In this document: one piece after another, positions 48,887-60,018 of the stretch
Layout: every line of letters begins with the position of its first letter
Numbering within the stretch: the stretch's first letter is position 1
Source: Synanceia verrucosa
Taxonomy: Eukaryota > Chordata > Actinopteri > Perciformes > Synanceiidae
Length of the DNA stretch: 64,000 nt
NCBI GenBank assembly: GCA_029721515.1
Contig: CM056551.1
Location: forward strand, 25,530,437 to 25,594,436
Direction of reading: 5' to 3'
Translations under genes and position numbers: made by a program
Notes under the pieces: model-generated
Told to the model about the DNA's origin: nothing
Seen by the model: only the letters and a program-made list of their open reading frames with translations
Database searches by the model: none

Positions 48887-49327
48887 GTTTGTTTGAGTGC
48901 CACTGATGTATTTTTATGTCAAAGTGGTTTTTCAGTAGCAGGTTGCCAATCGCAGCCTGTGGGAAATTTTGGGGCTTCTGGGAGATGTAGTTGGAACATT
49001 AAGATATGGTATACGCCACAGAGATCAAAGCAAGAAGTGGAGACGATTGCATTTAGAGAGCAAAACGGAAGGATTCTGGACAATAAGGGGCGTTTATGGT
49101 GAAAGTGGCCTCTACTCTACCTCTGATAAAACAAGAATGGAACAAGGTAAAAACAACCTTTTTTTCATGATGAAATAAAGAGTCTCTTCTTCCATTTGAG
49201 CTATTCTGTGTTTTCGGAGACATAGTACAAAATATTCTGTGGGTCTTAAAATATGACTCAAAATGGGCAAAAACGCTGGCACAAAGCACTTCCTGTTTTA
49301 TAAAATGGCTAGCACTCAGTGAGTTAA
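48887..49327 (+). mobile_element. Family A MITE copy 5
   Basis: Forward copy starting at TTTGAGTGCCACTGATG without a preserved left TTAA, and ending GCACTCAGTGAGTTAA with TTAA at 49324-49327. Internal blocks are in normal order: GGGGCTTCTGGGAGATGTAG near 48971, GATCAAAGCAAGAAGTGGAG near 49023, AAAACAAGAATGGAACAAGG near 49127, TTTCATGATGAAATAAAGAG near 49164, CAAAATATTCTGTGGGTC near 49227. Like copy 4, it lacks the second sub-terminal end motif. The frames at 48839-49102 and 48969-49178 lie in the element and are not host genes. Confidence 0.85.
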
Positions 49328-49876
49328 TTAATTATGGATTGGCCCTTTATACTGCCATGTTTATTTATTTTATTTTCCTCATGAAGTTATAAAGTATATA
49401 TATATACACATATACAGTATATACACAGTCACACACTGGTTCGTCACATACAAACATCCACACACTCTTTTCTTCACAGTTGCACCTGACCACACCTTTT
49501 AAAATGTTATCAAAACACCACAATAACATAATTTATTGTTTTTCACTTCTATCACCTCTTTCTGAGCTCCTGCGTCACCTCAGGGCCCATTAAGGGCCAG
49601 TGGATCGGCCCCCGTCTGCCCTCGGCCTGCCCTCTCTGGTTGTCACTGAGCGGGGGTCCGGCCCTCTCCACTGGGCTTATCACAGGTCAACGTGCTGCAA
49701 GGACACACACACTTAAACACACACACAGACAGACCACAAGCTGGATGCTTCTTTGCATAACTCCTCAGTGCTCAAGCATAGACCTTGCCACAGGGGGTCT
49801 GGTGTGTCACCATGTGCATTTCCAAACAGATAAAGCACAAACACACTGACAAACATTCTTTCCCTATCTCTTTGCA

Positions 49877-49897
49877 ACACACACACACACACACACA
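49877..49897. repeat. (CA)n microsatellite
   Basis: About 10 CA units; a shorter CA-rich run precedes it near 49705-49730. Confidence 0.92.
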
Positions 49898-50639
49898 TTT
49901 CCCCTTTCCCTTGCCCTCCGTAACCCAACATATACTCTCCCAACTCCCACCTCTCTTGTCACCTCCCATCTCCCAGACCAAGGTCAGCTGTCCAGGCCTG
50001 TGGCTCTTGATGTAGAGGCTTTGACCCAACATGGCCACCTCTGTCTCTCCAGAGAGATTAACACAAGGCAGGGACAGAGAAACTGAGCTCGGCGTGGCTC
50101 CATGTTATCCCAGCCTCTCTCTCCGTCTCGACTCTCACTTCTCATTCTGTCTCAGATAACTCCTCACGTCTGCAGACTGGGGACCAGCAAGAGCTGCAAA
50201 TTGAATGTGTCTGGCAGGCAGATCTGTGAAGACTCATGGGGGATGTTAGCGAGAGAAAGCAGACTGTAAGTGTCCACGTTGTGTCACTCAGGCAACATAC
50301 ATAAAGGGATGTGCAGAGGACGATAAGAGGGGTTTGTCATCCTGCTTTTGGCTTGTGTTCCCATCACGCCTTTTTTTCGTAAAATTTAATTTACATTTGT
50401 TGTGAGATATGTAGCGAAGGAACACTGCAGCATCTTTCAACAAGGCGGACACAACTTTCAGTGAGAAGGTGTAGGTGTAGTGGTACTCTTGAGGAACTTA
50501 AACGCTTCCATGTTGTTTTCCCATTGGCCATCCCATTCCTTTGCTTGATTCCCCCTCATTATTTCTTGTGTTGGATGGGGCTGAGGGGTGGCCGCCTCAG
50601 CAGTCGAAAGGTTAAACAAAGTGCTGCGACTGTCAGGCT

Positions 50640-51030
50640 GAGTGAAACCAACTGGCGCTCGGCTATCAGAAGATAATCAAGGCTAATAGGTACATAATGG
50701 CTAACAGTGGGGCCACGCTCGCTGGCAGATGCATCATGGGGGACAGAACGCAGACAGCGTGACCTCGCATTCCCTCCGCAGCGCTCCCCGCTTTAGAGTT
50801 GTGAGGCGGAAAGAGCCAGACACCAGGAATTTTACCCCGCTTTGCCCTGGGATTACTCACAGGAGAGTCGCTTTGATTGTAACAAGCTCGTAGTTTGCCG
50901 TTTGTCTTTTTTCCCCTTTTTCCGTTAATCTTTTTTGGTGTTGATTTGAAGGTCTAACTTCACACAGTCCATCAATTAATGGGCCGTGCAGTGAACCGCC
51001 ATTGGGAATGATGTCACCACACTGGACTGT
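50640..51030. promoter_or_regulatory. Candidate conserved non-coding block
   Basis: Complex sequence with AGATAATCAAGGCTAATAGG near 50671, CATAATGGCTAACAG near 50693, CTGGGATTACTCACAG near 50847, GATTGTAACAAGCTCG near 50874, and ATCAATTAATGGGCC near 50971. GGATTA and TAATGG are homeodomain-type cores. No transposon or microsatellite is present. Inference only. Confidence 0.3.
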
Positions 51031-52131
51031 GAACAGTAAAAGCATTATTCAGCATTAGTTTATTCACCAGGGATTTGTGTGGATCTTAGTGAGTTATGGT
51101 TCTTGTAGCATATGCTTTCACTTTTGTCTAAACCAACAAACAGAATGTTTGTGTAACTCATGGTCAAAGTGCCCAAGGTCCTAACGGACGCTTTGTTCTG
51201 AACATCGGAGATTTATCATCCTGTGAAGCTGAGAGGATGAAGGAAGAAGCGTTCTGAGCCAGTATACTGTGGTAAAAAAAAAAAAACACCCACTGTCTTC
51301 AACTGCAAATTAAAAACCACATCTAGAGACACATTCTGAATTCAGCTTAGATTTAGCGAATATAAATAACAATGCAGCTCTCCAAACCTCGACATGTTGA
51401 CCGCATATTCTCCATGAATACATAATGTAAAAAAGATATTCACATAAGTGTGACACTTTGACCTACCCAGCAAAGAGTTAACTTGTTCTAAATTGATGCA
51501 ATTGAGTAGAAAGGGTCACGGGATCATGTGTTAACGAACGTACACGTTTGGTTCTCAGCGCTCTGCGAAGCATCCAGCCAACACTTCCCCTCTGACAGCA
51601 CTCAGTTGCCCCGGACTCCTCTCCAAAGACTCTTTCTGTAAACAAAGCCTGCTTTTGTTGAAGCCCAGTGCGTCAGAACCATCATCTCCAGAGGAAAGAA
51701 GGATATGGAGGAGAGATGTAGGGGTGGGTGGAGAGAGTCAGATGCACAGAGAGAGAGAGAAAAGGAAAGCGTTTAGGTGGGGGTGAAGGGCAGGGGGACT
51801 GAGACAGAGGTCTGGGTAATTGCAGCACAATGGAGATTGTGTTTGATCTCTGAGGTGTCCAGGCCTATTTAGTGGGGAATGTGCCAGGCTGAGGAATGCT
51901 GTAGCTCTGAAAGGCCGAGTTTATCAGGAGTTCAGCAAGTGAGAGCAAGAGGGGAGGAGGGGGAGAGAGAGGGAGAGAGAGAGAGCCTGCTTTTTCATTA
52001 TTGGCTAATTATGTCTTTAAAACCTTTGAGAACTTCACTGTACACACTGTTCGCACATGTTGCGTGTATTCCATCACGCATCTCGCTCTATTTGAACTGA
52101 AGTGAGGAAGGCCAGTCTGATCTGGTGCAGT

Positions 52132-52150
52132 GCAGCAGCAGCAGCAGCAG
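52132..52150. repeat. (CAG)n microsatellite
   Basis: Six CAG/GCA units, the only triplet repeat of note in the window; no supported coding frame runs through it. Confidence 0.9.
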
Positions 52151-52882
52151 CCTCCTGATAGCAGGGCTAAACTGCTGGAGAGCACAGAGTGCCCGCACAG
52201 AGCAGAAGGCTCTTTGAACTCTGTCTGTACTCTCTGCTGCAGAGCTTGAACTGGGTTAATCGCTATTAATATTTAACATGCTGCCAAAGTTCCAGCCCAG
52301 AAACTATATCAAAGCCAAGAGCTCCATCCAGCAGAGCCCTTTCAGTCCTCCTCTGTAGCAAGCTGACTGGAATAAACACACTGAAGCTGCCGACATGAGA
52401 CTTGATAAAGTTATTTAATTCTGTCCTTTAAATAAAGGAGTGGATTCTTTGCAAATGCAATCTATTTTCCATTGAGCTTCACAGTTTGTTTTTGAAATTG
52501 TTCTCTCTCTATGTATCATATCTGAATTGAAATTTGCCTCATTCATTTCTCATCTCTCTTTTGCATTTGTTCATTTATGTGGCTGCAGAAATCTAGCCAT
52601 GGGCATCTAACGTTAAGTACAATATATTGATATATAAGAACAGCATCATGGATGAGGGTGAAAAACGAGCAGCTAGAGAGATTTACTTTGTAATCAACAG
52701 TGTGGGGAGCATGGGGTCGGTTATGAAACAACTGGAGGTCGCCAGGGGGCTGCTGTTCTGTTGCTGCTGCTCGTCTCTCTGTCTGTTCTGTCAGCTCACA
52801 GACTGGATTATTTCATCAGAGTTCAAGCATCTATTGCCTCTGCCACTGCAGTCTATTTCGCTCTCTGCCCTCCCCTTTACAT

Positions 52883-52914
52883 CTATCTCTCTATCTCTTT
52901 CTCTCTCTCTCTCT
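52883..52914. repeat. (CT)n microsatellite
   Basis: CT-rich tract of about 32 bases with a few interruptions; it produces a SLSLSL run in the overlapping frame. Confidence 0.88.
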
Positions 52915-53189
52915 GCTCCCAGCGCCAGGGCCTCAAACAGCATGGTTAAATACCCAGGCCAATGTGTCGCTCTTCAAAGAGACTCAGGTAGTAGATATGC
53001 TGGCAAAGGGCCAGGATCAAAATGAAGAGTTATTGTAGAGCATTGTGGCTGCACTTCACGTGGACTTCAGTCGAACCATAATAAGGGGCCCCACCTGGAC
53101 CAAAACCTTCCCACAAGACAGCTGAAATATAGGCCCTTAGTCCCATTTCACCCCCTCTGAAAAACCCACTAATACCACACAGGGACCCG

Positions 53190-53540
53190 TTTTTATTTCA
53201 CTTCATAAATCAGGCCAGCAGGACGAGGAAGTTCATTTGGCGTAGAAGAGCTTATGTTAGCTTTAGCCGCTGTCGTAAAGTTCCTCCCCTCAGCGTTGTT
53301 CATCTACAGTAAAACAACAGAAACCAAGAGCACTTTTAAATGATCAGAATTAGCTTTGATTACTTGAGATTTAGAAAATAAGTGGCTGTTTGTTGTCACA
53401 AGGCCTGCCTGATATAATATTAAAGCGCAGCTGAAGGGGGAGCGTTGTAGAAGAAGACAAAAGCTGGAAGCAATTTGTGTAGCTACCAAATTAAAGTTAT
53501 TCAGCACCAAGGGTAATTTAATTACCATTCTTTAAATGTT
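53190..53540. promoter_or_regulatory. Candidate conserved non-coding block
   Basis: Non-repetitive, AT-rich but structured: ATCAGAATTAGCTTTGATTAC near 53343 carries a TCF/LEF-like CTTTGAT, with ACCAAATTAAAGTTATTC near 53487 and a GGTAATTTAATTACC palindrome-like word near 53513. The last is close to a paired homeodomain site. No repeat or exon signature. Inference from motifs. Confidence 0.33.
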
Positions 53541-54238
53541 TGAATGACTTTGACCTTTGGAGTACTCAGAGGTCGTGCAGGTGTATTTACTTAAGCTAAT
53601 TCAAAATCAGTAACATGAAACAAGGTCCCAAATCAAACAGGCCTCCCCCCTGAATATCTAGTTACCAAGTACCAGCTCTGTGTTTGGAAATTAAATTAAT
53701 ATCTATCCACCATGTCATTAGGCCTGTTTTTTTCAAAATCTTGAAATCTCTCTTAGGCCCTACTTATCCCCCAGAGCAAACATCCCATTGATGAGCTTGA
53801 CAAGAGAAAGAGGAAAAAACAATCTAGACAATGAAAAGCAGAGAGAAAGACATGAACAGCGGATGAAAAAAGATGACAGCGTTTCCCAGGATGCACCTCG
53901 CCCAGCGTGGCTCATGAATGGAAACAGGTGTGTGTGTGATTGTGCGGTGGGTCTTGAAGATTCTGGCCTATGTGGCATGTCTACTGCCTAGGTGATTTGG
54001 GTCAATGGAGCACATCTGGTACTAGTCATAACAGAGTGCACACGTCCACGGCCCTCAGACACCCCACCAGGCGAGTAGTGAGAGAGAGAAAGAGAGGAAG
54101 GCAAGGGCAAGGAAACATCTGGCTTCTCTCTTTCCCTCATACACACACATACACACACACTCATTTGGGATTCAGTGCTTTTTTTGGGTTTGCTTGGACT
54201 CCTCCAGGTGCATCTGGACTTGGATGGAGAAGAACAAG

Positions 54239-54239
54239 T

Positions 54240-54279
<40 letters not shown>
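54239..54279. repeat. (TG)n microsatellite
   Basis: About 20 TG units with one TTT interruption near the start. Confidence 0.96.
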
Positions 54280-54283
<4 letters not shown>

Positions 54284-54651
54284 TAGAGGAGGGGGAGTTT
54301 GATTGACAGCCTTGAACCAGAATGTTCCCTGTACCGGGTGAGTAACTCTCCCATCATGCCCATTCTCTCTCTTTTTCCTTTTGTTTCTTCCCCCACTTTG
54401 TCTCTGCTCCATAATCTCCTCTTATTTGCTAGTCTTCTAAAACGGACTCATTTCTGTATTGGGGGGGAAGAAAAATCGGCATACGTTTTCTGGTGAACTA
54501 AACAAGGCAGGGCATTTTTTTTTTTTTTGTTTTGCTACGGATGTAAATTAAATAAACCAACCCGCTGCTTTTGTTGTGTCGACTGTTGGAACCTCATGAG
54601 TCATGCAGTAATGCAGAGCAAGAGATACGCCAATGGACAGAAAGGACACGC

Positions 54652-54678
54652 GCACACACACACACACACACACACACA
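54652..54678. repeat. (CA)n microsatellite
   Basis: About 13 CA units. Confidence 0.95.
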
Positions 54679-54853
54679 GCTAGACAGCATGTCTCTTCTC
54701 TGGCAGAACTCCAGAACCTGGAGTGGACTCGATACACTGCGGTAATGATAGGAAAAAACTGTATATGAGACACCGTATCGAATTATGATGCTGAGATTTT
54801 CCAACACTGACAGCTCTCTCAGTCTTTTTCCCTCTCTCCCTCTATTTCTTTTG

Positions 54854-54889
<36 letters not shown>
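54854..54889. repeat. (CT)n microsatellite
   Basis: CT tract of about 36 bases with one TTT interruption. Confidence 0.92.
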
Positions 54890-55066
54890 GTAGCCCACTT
54901 ACCTCACTTCACCCGCTACCTCACCACATGCCCAAGGCAACAACAATAAACACGATTGGCCCTTTGCACAAAAGGAGGCGGGCCATCATCTGGACAGGCA
55001 TGACAAGGGGCAAGTGAAATCGATTTCAAGTGTATCGGCCTGTGTGGGTACATGTTTGTATGCCTT

Positions 55067-55070
<4 letters not shown>

Positions 55071-55107
<37 letters not shown>
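55071..55107. repeat. (TG)n microsatellite
   Basis: About 18 TG units; the minus-strand frame across it is an HTHT artefact. Confidence 0.96.
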
Positions 55108-55110
<3 letters not shown>

Positions 55111-55419
55111 AACATAGGCTACAGATTCCTTCACTAAGTTTGAGCAGGGTGACGAATATGGGAAGTGATGGCATGTAGAACAGAGTGTTTCCTTCCTTCA
55201 CTTGTAACAGTGGCTGAGGAAACAAATACAGGTCCCCCTCTTCTGCTCACACAATCCAAACAAAGAGCCATGTGTCATAGATGTAAATGTGTTTGCCAGT
55301 GACTGTGTGTGCCTTCACGATAGCCTCGGTGTCTGTTATAGAGCACAGAACATTACATTTGACACTTGGACAACATAACAAGAGGGACGTGTCGAAAAAC
55401 GCAGCCATACTGTGTGATA

Positions 55420-55620
55420 CAAACGACGGAGTATTACGGCCATATTGGGAAAAAAATCACAGACTTCCAGAATAAAATCATTATTTACGAGAAAAAAGTA
55501 ATTATGAGAATGAAGCCGTAAATTTACAAGAATAAAGTTGTAAATTTACGAGAATAAAGTAATTAGTTACGAGATTCAAGTCATTATTTATGACTTCTAG
55601 TCATTAATTTATCAGAATTG
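55420..55620. repeat. Degenerate 20-22 bp tandem repeat
   Basis: After a lead-in GACGGAGTATTACGGCC near 55425, about six degenerate units of roughly 20-22 bp follow, each built on TTACGAGAATAAAGT plus a short AAATT or CATTA-type spacer. Units drift progressively toward the right end. Sequences of this kind recur in many fish genomes, apparently as part of a dispersed element. It abuts family A copy 6 within about 60 bp. Confidence 0.75.
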
Positions 55621-55677
55621 TTGCTGCTTTATTTTCTGGCAATCAACTTATTATTTTGTCAAATACTTATCGAATGA

Positions 55678-56187
55678 AGGGGTGTCAGCTCTTTTATAAA
55701 ACAGAAAGTGCCTTGTTCCAGCCTTTTTGCCCATTTTGAGTCATATTTCAAGACCCTCAGAATATTTGTACTGTCTCTGAAAACTGAATAGCTCAAATGA
55801 AAGAAGAGACTCTCTATTTCATCATGAAAAAAACAAAAAACATTTGTTTATCTTGCCCTATTCTTGTTTTATCTGGAGGAGATTAGAGCCCACTTTGACC
55901 AAAAACACCATTTTTTTTTGTCCAGGTTCTGTTTGTTTTGCTCTCTAATTCCAATCATCTCCACTTCCTGTTTTGATCTCTGTGGCGTATACCGTCTCTT
56001 CATGTCCTGACTACAAACGCTAGAAGCCCCAGTATTACTCACAGGCTGCGGGAGACCGCGATCAGCGACCCATTGTTGGAAAAAAAAAAACAAAAAAAAA
56101 AAACTTTGATGTATTCAAAGGTCAATGGCACTCAAGTGTCGGATTTTAGATGAAATATAAATACGTCAATGGCACTCAAACAGTGAA
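55678..56187 (-). mobile_element. Family A MITE copy 6
   Basis: Reverse copy of about 510 bp. It starts with TATAAAACAGAAAGTGCC, then shows TTTCATCATGAAAAAA, the segment around TTCTTGTTTTATC, TTTTGTCCAGGTTCTG, CATCTCCACTTCCTG, CTGTGGCGTATACCG, GCTAGAAGCCCC and ACTCACAGGCTGCGGG. It ends with two copies of CAATGGCACTCAA (near 56123 and 56168) about 45 bp apart, the sub-terminal direct repeat. An A-rich expansion lies at about 56080-56103. The outer TTAA is lost on both sides (right end reads CAGTGAA). The 74-codon minus-strand frame at 55869-56093 is internal to it. Confidence 0.85.
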
Positions 56188-59100
56188 TGGTCGTTGCAAA
56201 TATATCACCACTTGCATTATTGAAAGGGTTGTTTATTTGAAAGAATTAAATGTATTCTTATGGGATGTAAAGTACATTCGGGGTCCTTGCTATTGATTGT
56301 GGTGATGGCAAAGATTGTTGCGTTTATGTCACAAAATGTGTGAGACAATGAGACAGAGGAAGGGAGATGGAGAGCGTGTCCTCAGGTGCCCATCTGGCCT
56401 GTGTGTGATAATTTCATGCTGTAATGTCACTGGGTGAAGTGAGGCAACGACGTAAAACTTCTTAATCTGGTTAACTGGAGCTGAAAGGGTCAGAGTAATT
56501 GCTGTAATCCTCACATCTAGGCTCTGCAGAATGTACCGTTAACTCAACAGCCATCTGTACCAATGTGTGTCAATGACAGACATGCATTAAACCACAATTT
56601 AAAACCTTCATCCCCCATTCTAGTTTTAACCTAATTCTTGCAAACTATAACCAGAACCGTTCCAAAAAAAGTTTTAAGGCTATAATTCCTTTATTTCCCT
56701 TAATGGGTTTCTTTTTGCTGTTTTTATTTCCAGTCATCTCGCTGTGTTTCTAGGTTAGGGTGATCTAAAAGTGTGTGTGGCTGCTGTGTGTAGGGGTAGC
56801 CTTGTGACCAGAGTTACATTGTTCATCCACAGCTATGGACTGTGGCCCAGAAAGAAAGCCCACACACAGTCAGCAAGCTATGATCCCACTTGGATGCAAA
56901 CCAAATAATCATACACAAGTCAGCTTGATTTGTGCCGCAATACAGAACTGCGAATTCCAACGTCCTTCAGGGCTGCTCAGCTTAAAATGAGCTATAGACT
57001 TCCATAGTGTATAAAATGCTAAATTGATAAACATGTTTCTGTAGTACCATAACCTCTTTAATTCACAGTTTTAAAATGATGCACAGTTCAACTGCATCTT
57101 TTTGTCCCTCAGTCAGCCGAGGGGATTGCGTTCAGTCACAGATGAGGCTGCTGTTGTGAGTTGTTGATTTCTCTGGGAAGCCATTAGTGTTGTTTGTCTA
57201 CTCAGATCAGTGCCGGGTTACTGGACCCCTTCTTCCTAACAGTTGGTTCATATTGGCAGACAATCAGGGCGCTTAACTATGAACAGGAAAATGACTTGCC
57301 CTCCGTGAATTCCTTACAAATTACTGAACGTGTTTTGCTTTTACTTTTTCACTCGTGCAAAAGTTTGCAATTAAATTTGTCTTCAGAGATTCAATTTGTT
57401 CTGTTCAGCCTTGCATCCCTTTTGTTTCCTCTCTCTGTCACCTGACCCTGTAAAGTGAATTATGTAGCTCTATATGAAAAGCTAATAAATAATGTTCACA
57501 ATATCACTCTTCACTTGTGAGTTTGATACTCCTGAGACTTTTTACAACAATCAAATGGAGAGTCATGTTGAAGAAGAGAAGGTGAAGGAGTGTGAGGATT
57601 TTTGAATTCTCTGTCTTGCCCATTCTTTGCCAACTCTGGAGCAATAAAAGCTTGAAAGCAACCAGGAAAAGTGAGAGGTGCATAAATTCACCTTTTCCTC
57701 ACAGCTGCTGGAAAAGAGTCTAACACAGGCACCGTCCAAACACAACACTCTGTATTTGTTTCCTCATACTTCTTTTAGAGCTCAACTAAAGAAACATTTT
57801 CCATCACATGGCATTTTATAAGAATCCTTTTTCAATAAAACAAATGACATTGCTGCTACAAAGCCCTGAAGGAGTTGCCAGCGAGCTTCGTCGCTGGCCT
57901 GTCTTTGTCTCATAAGCAGTCTGCATGGATATTGATGATGCAGCCTGCACGTCCACAGCCTGGATATTTTGTCCCACCTAAGTGAGACTGTGCTAATGCT
58001 TCAGATTGGCATGCCACTTCATCATCTTTAATCAGAGGTCTGTCTGAAGATCGCCTTTCCTTGTAGCTATGTTCCTGTCACTGAAGCCTAATATAACTGT
58101 GTGTGTGGTATATTTTGTGTTGTCCTTGTTCAGATTGTGTGAACAGACCCTGACCTTTAGGGGAAGCAACCAGATAGTGTCCCAGAAGTTTCTACCCAGC
58201 CAAGGTCTGTCTCATCCTGAAATAATCCTGCTTACTTTCAAAGCGTGCTTACCATTTAAGACAACACGCATCATTAAAATAAGCACAGAGATGATAAAAA
58301 AACACACACATACTCATGTGTGTCTACACAAAGATTTGCCCACCATTCCTCCTACTGTAATTACTAGCAAAGGAAGGTTATTGGACATGTTTACAGACTG
58401 TTGTCACTGTACGACACAGATTTGGCCAGAAGGACCTCGCTATGAACTTTTGAACCTCTCCCATAAAAGCAGCAATACTACTTTGCTGTAATGCTGTTCA
58501 ATGTTACCTCTAAGCCCTCAGTAAGTGGGATTTTAGAAAATAATGCCCTTATGCAGGCTGTTTACACAAGATCCCTGCCATAGCAGCTGCACTCTCGCCG
58601 CCTCAGCCCCCTCCTGCCTCAAATCACATTTAATAGGGCTAGTTTGATCCCATGCCAGCATAAGCATACACTTGCTATGACCTTGTTGGAATTTAATGGG
58701 GGTTAAAGAAGTTTTCACATTGGCAGTGTGCACATTAATAGTTTGTCTGGTGGATTTTGTAAATTGGAAGAGACGGAAGTGGAGTCAAAGTGTCCGATTA
58801 ATTGGGTCTACAACCCCCCACCACACCTTCCGTGCTTGCAGAATCCAACACCTTTCCATAGCATCGTGTCCAGTGTCACCTTGGGGTACTCTGTGACACT
58901 CTGTTTAAACCAGACATATGAACACACAAAGACCTCACAATTCCTATGTACATGTGTGTGTGCGTACATGAATGTGCATGTGTACTGTATGTCTAACGTG
59001 AAAACATGGGGAAAATATGCAGAGACTGAGGGGGAAATAAAGCATGAAGTGGGAGGTGGATGAGATGTGAATGAACATTGGTGGAATGAGGGGGCGTGAA

Positions 59101-59429
59101 GAAAGTGAGAAGTAACTAAAAGTGCACTGAATCAATAAATGTCTAAAGAAAGTTCGAGCGAACTGCAACAAGTTGTGTCTGTAAAAATGTTCTGCAGGGC
59201 TGAAAAATTAATTGGATATCTCTCACCCTATAATTCTAGCATGTGCTGATTTATATTTATGCATATTTCTGTACACTGTCTTCCCCACTCCATTCATTTA
59301 TTTATGAATTTATTGTTTTGTTCCACATTTTACTGGATTTTGTTGGATTAGCATCACTCATAGTCTATTAAACATTTCTAGATATGGCAATGCCAGCTCC
59401 TATAATGTTATTTGTGTCTTTACAGCCAC

Positions 59430-59690
59430 CAGACTGTAATATATGTGATAATAGCCTGAGCTGTAGCATCATAGAGTGAGCCAAACAAGTCGAGTAATCC
59501 ACTGTAATTGGTTGGATTTTTGCAGTGAGTCAACCTCTGTGTCTGCCTGCCTCTGTGCCTTTGATAATCCAATTTACATTTCTTTAATCTTTACCCTCTG
59601 CGTTTAGCAAATTAATTAAATATTGACAAGGAATCCGGCAAAACCACAGAAAAACAGAATGTCACAGCTAAACTGATTACTTCCATGACA
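59430..59690. promoter_or_regulatory. Candidate conserved non-coding block
   Basis: Structured AT-rich sequence: CACTGTAATTGGTTGG near 59500, CTTTGATAATCCAATTTAC near 59559 (joining a TCF/LEF-like core and a CCAAT word), GCAAATTAATTAAATATTG near 59607, and AACTGATTACTTCC near 59671. No repeats. It is among the better enhancer-like blocks in the right third; conservation untested. Confidence 0.33.
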
Positions 59691-59998
59691 GAGGTAAGAG
59701 AGAGACGAAGCGAGATGTACAGTCCACCTCATGCGCTCTAAATGATTAAAGACCATAGACGAATCCTGCAACCAGATGAACAAGTGTGCAGATTGAATGC
59801 TGTCTTAGCCAAGGCTCTCTCTTTCATACATCATCAGTCTGTGGCCACTTGTCAATCTTTTTACCACTAACCCAACAGGAAAACGATAACAATGTTTTCC
59901 TCCAAGAGAGAATCCCATTTGCCTTTTTGAAAGCCAACACACCATCTGACACCAAGGTGCTGATAAAGAGACGCTAAGAAAAACATTCATAGCATCAT

Positions 59999-60018
59999 AC
60001 ACACACACACACACACAG
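59999..60018. repeat. (CA)n microsatellite
   Basis: About 10 CA units. Confidence 0.92.

Larger units (their letters stand above)
49328..55419. other. Unique non-coding sequence with microsatellites
   Basis: No gene seen. It contains TA/CA-rich imperfect DNA at 49395-49425, several listed microsatellites, a purine-rich region at 51690-51990, a regulatory candidate at 50640-51030 and another at 53190-53540. Chance open frames overlap in both strands. Confidence 0.55.

Noticed and set aside
58069..58491. 140-codon plus-strand frame
   Set aside because: Contains an HTHTH run from a CA tract, has no family resemblance, and sits in AT-rich unique DNA without splice signals in a coherent order.
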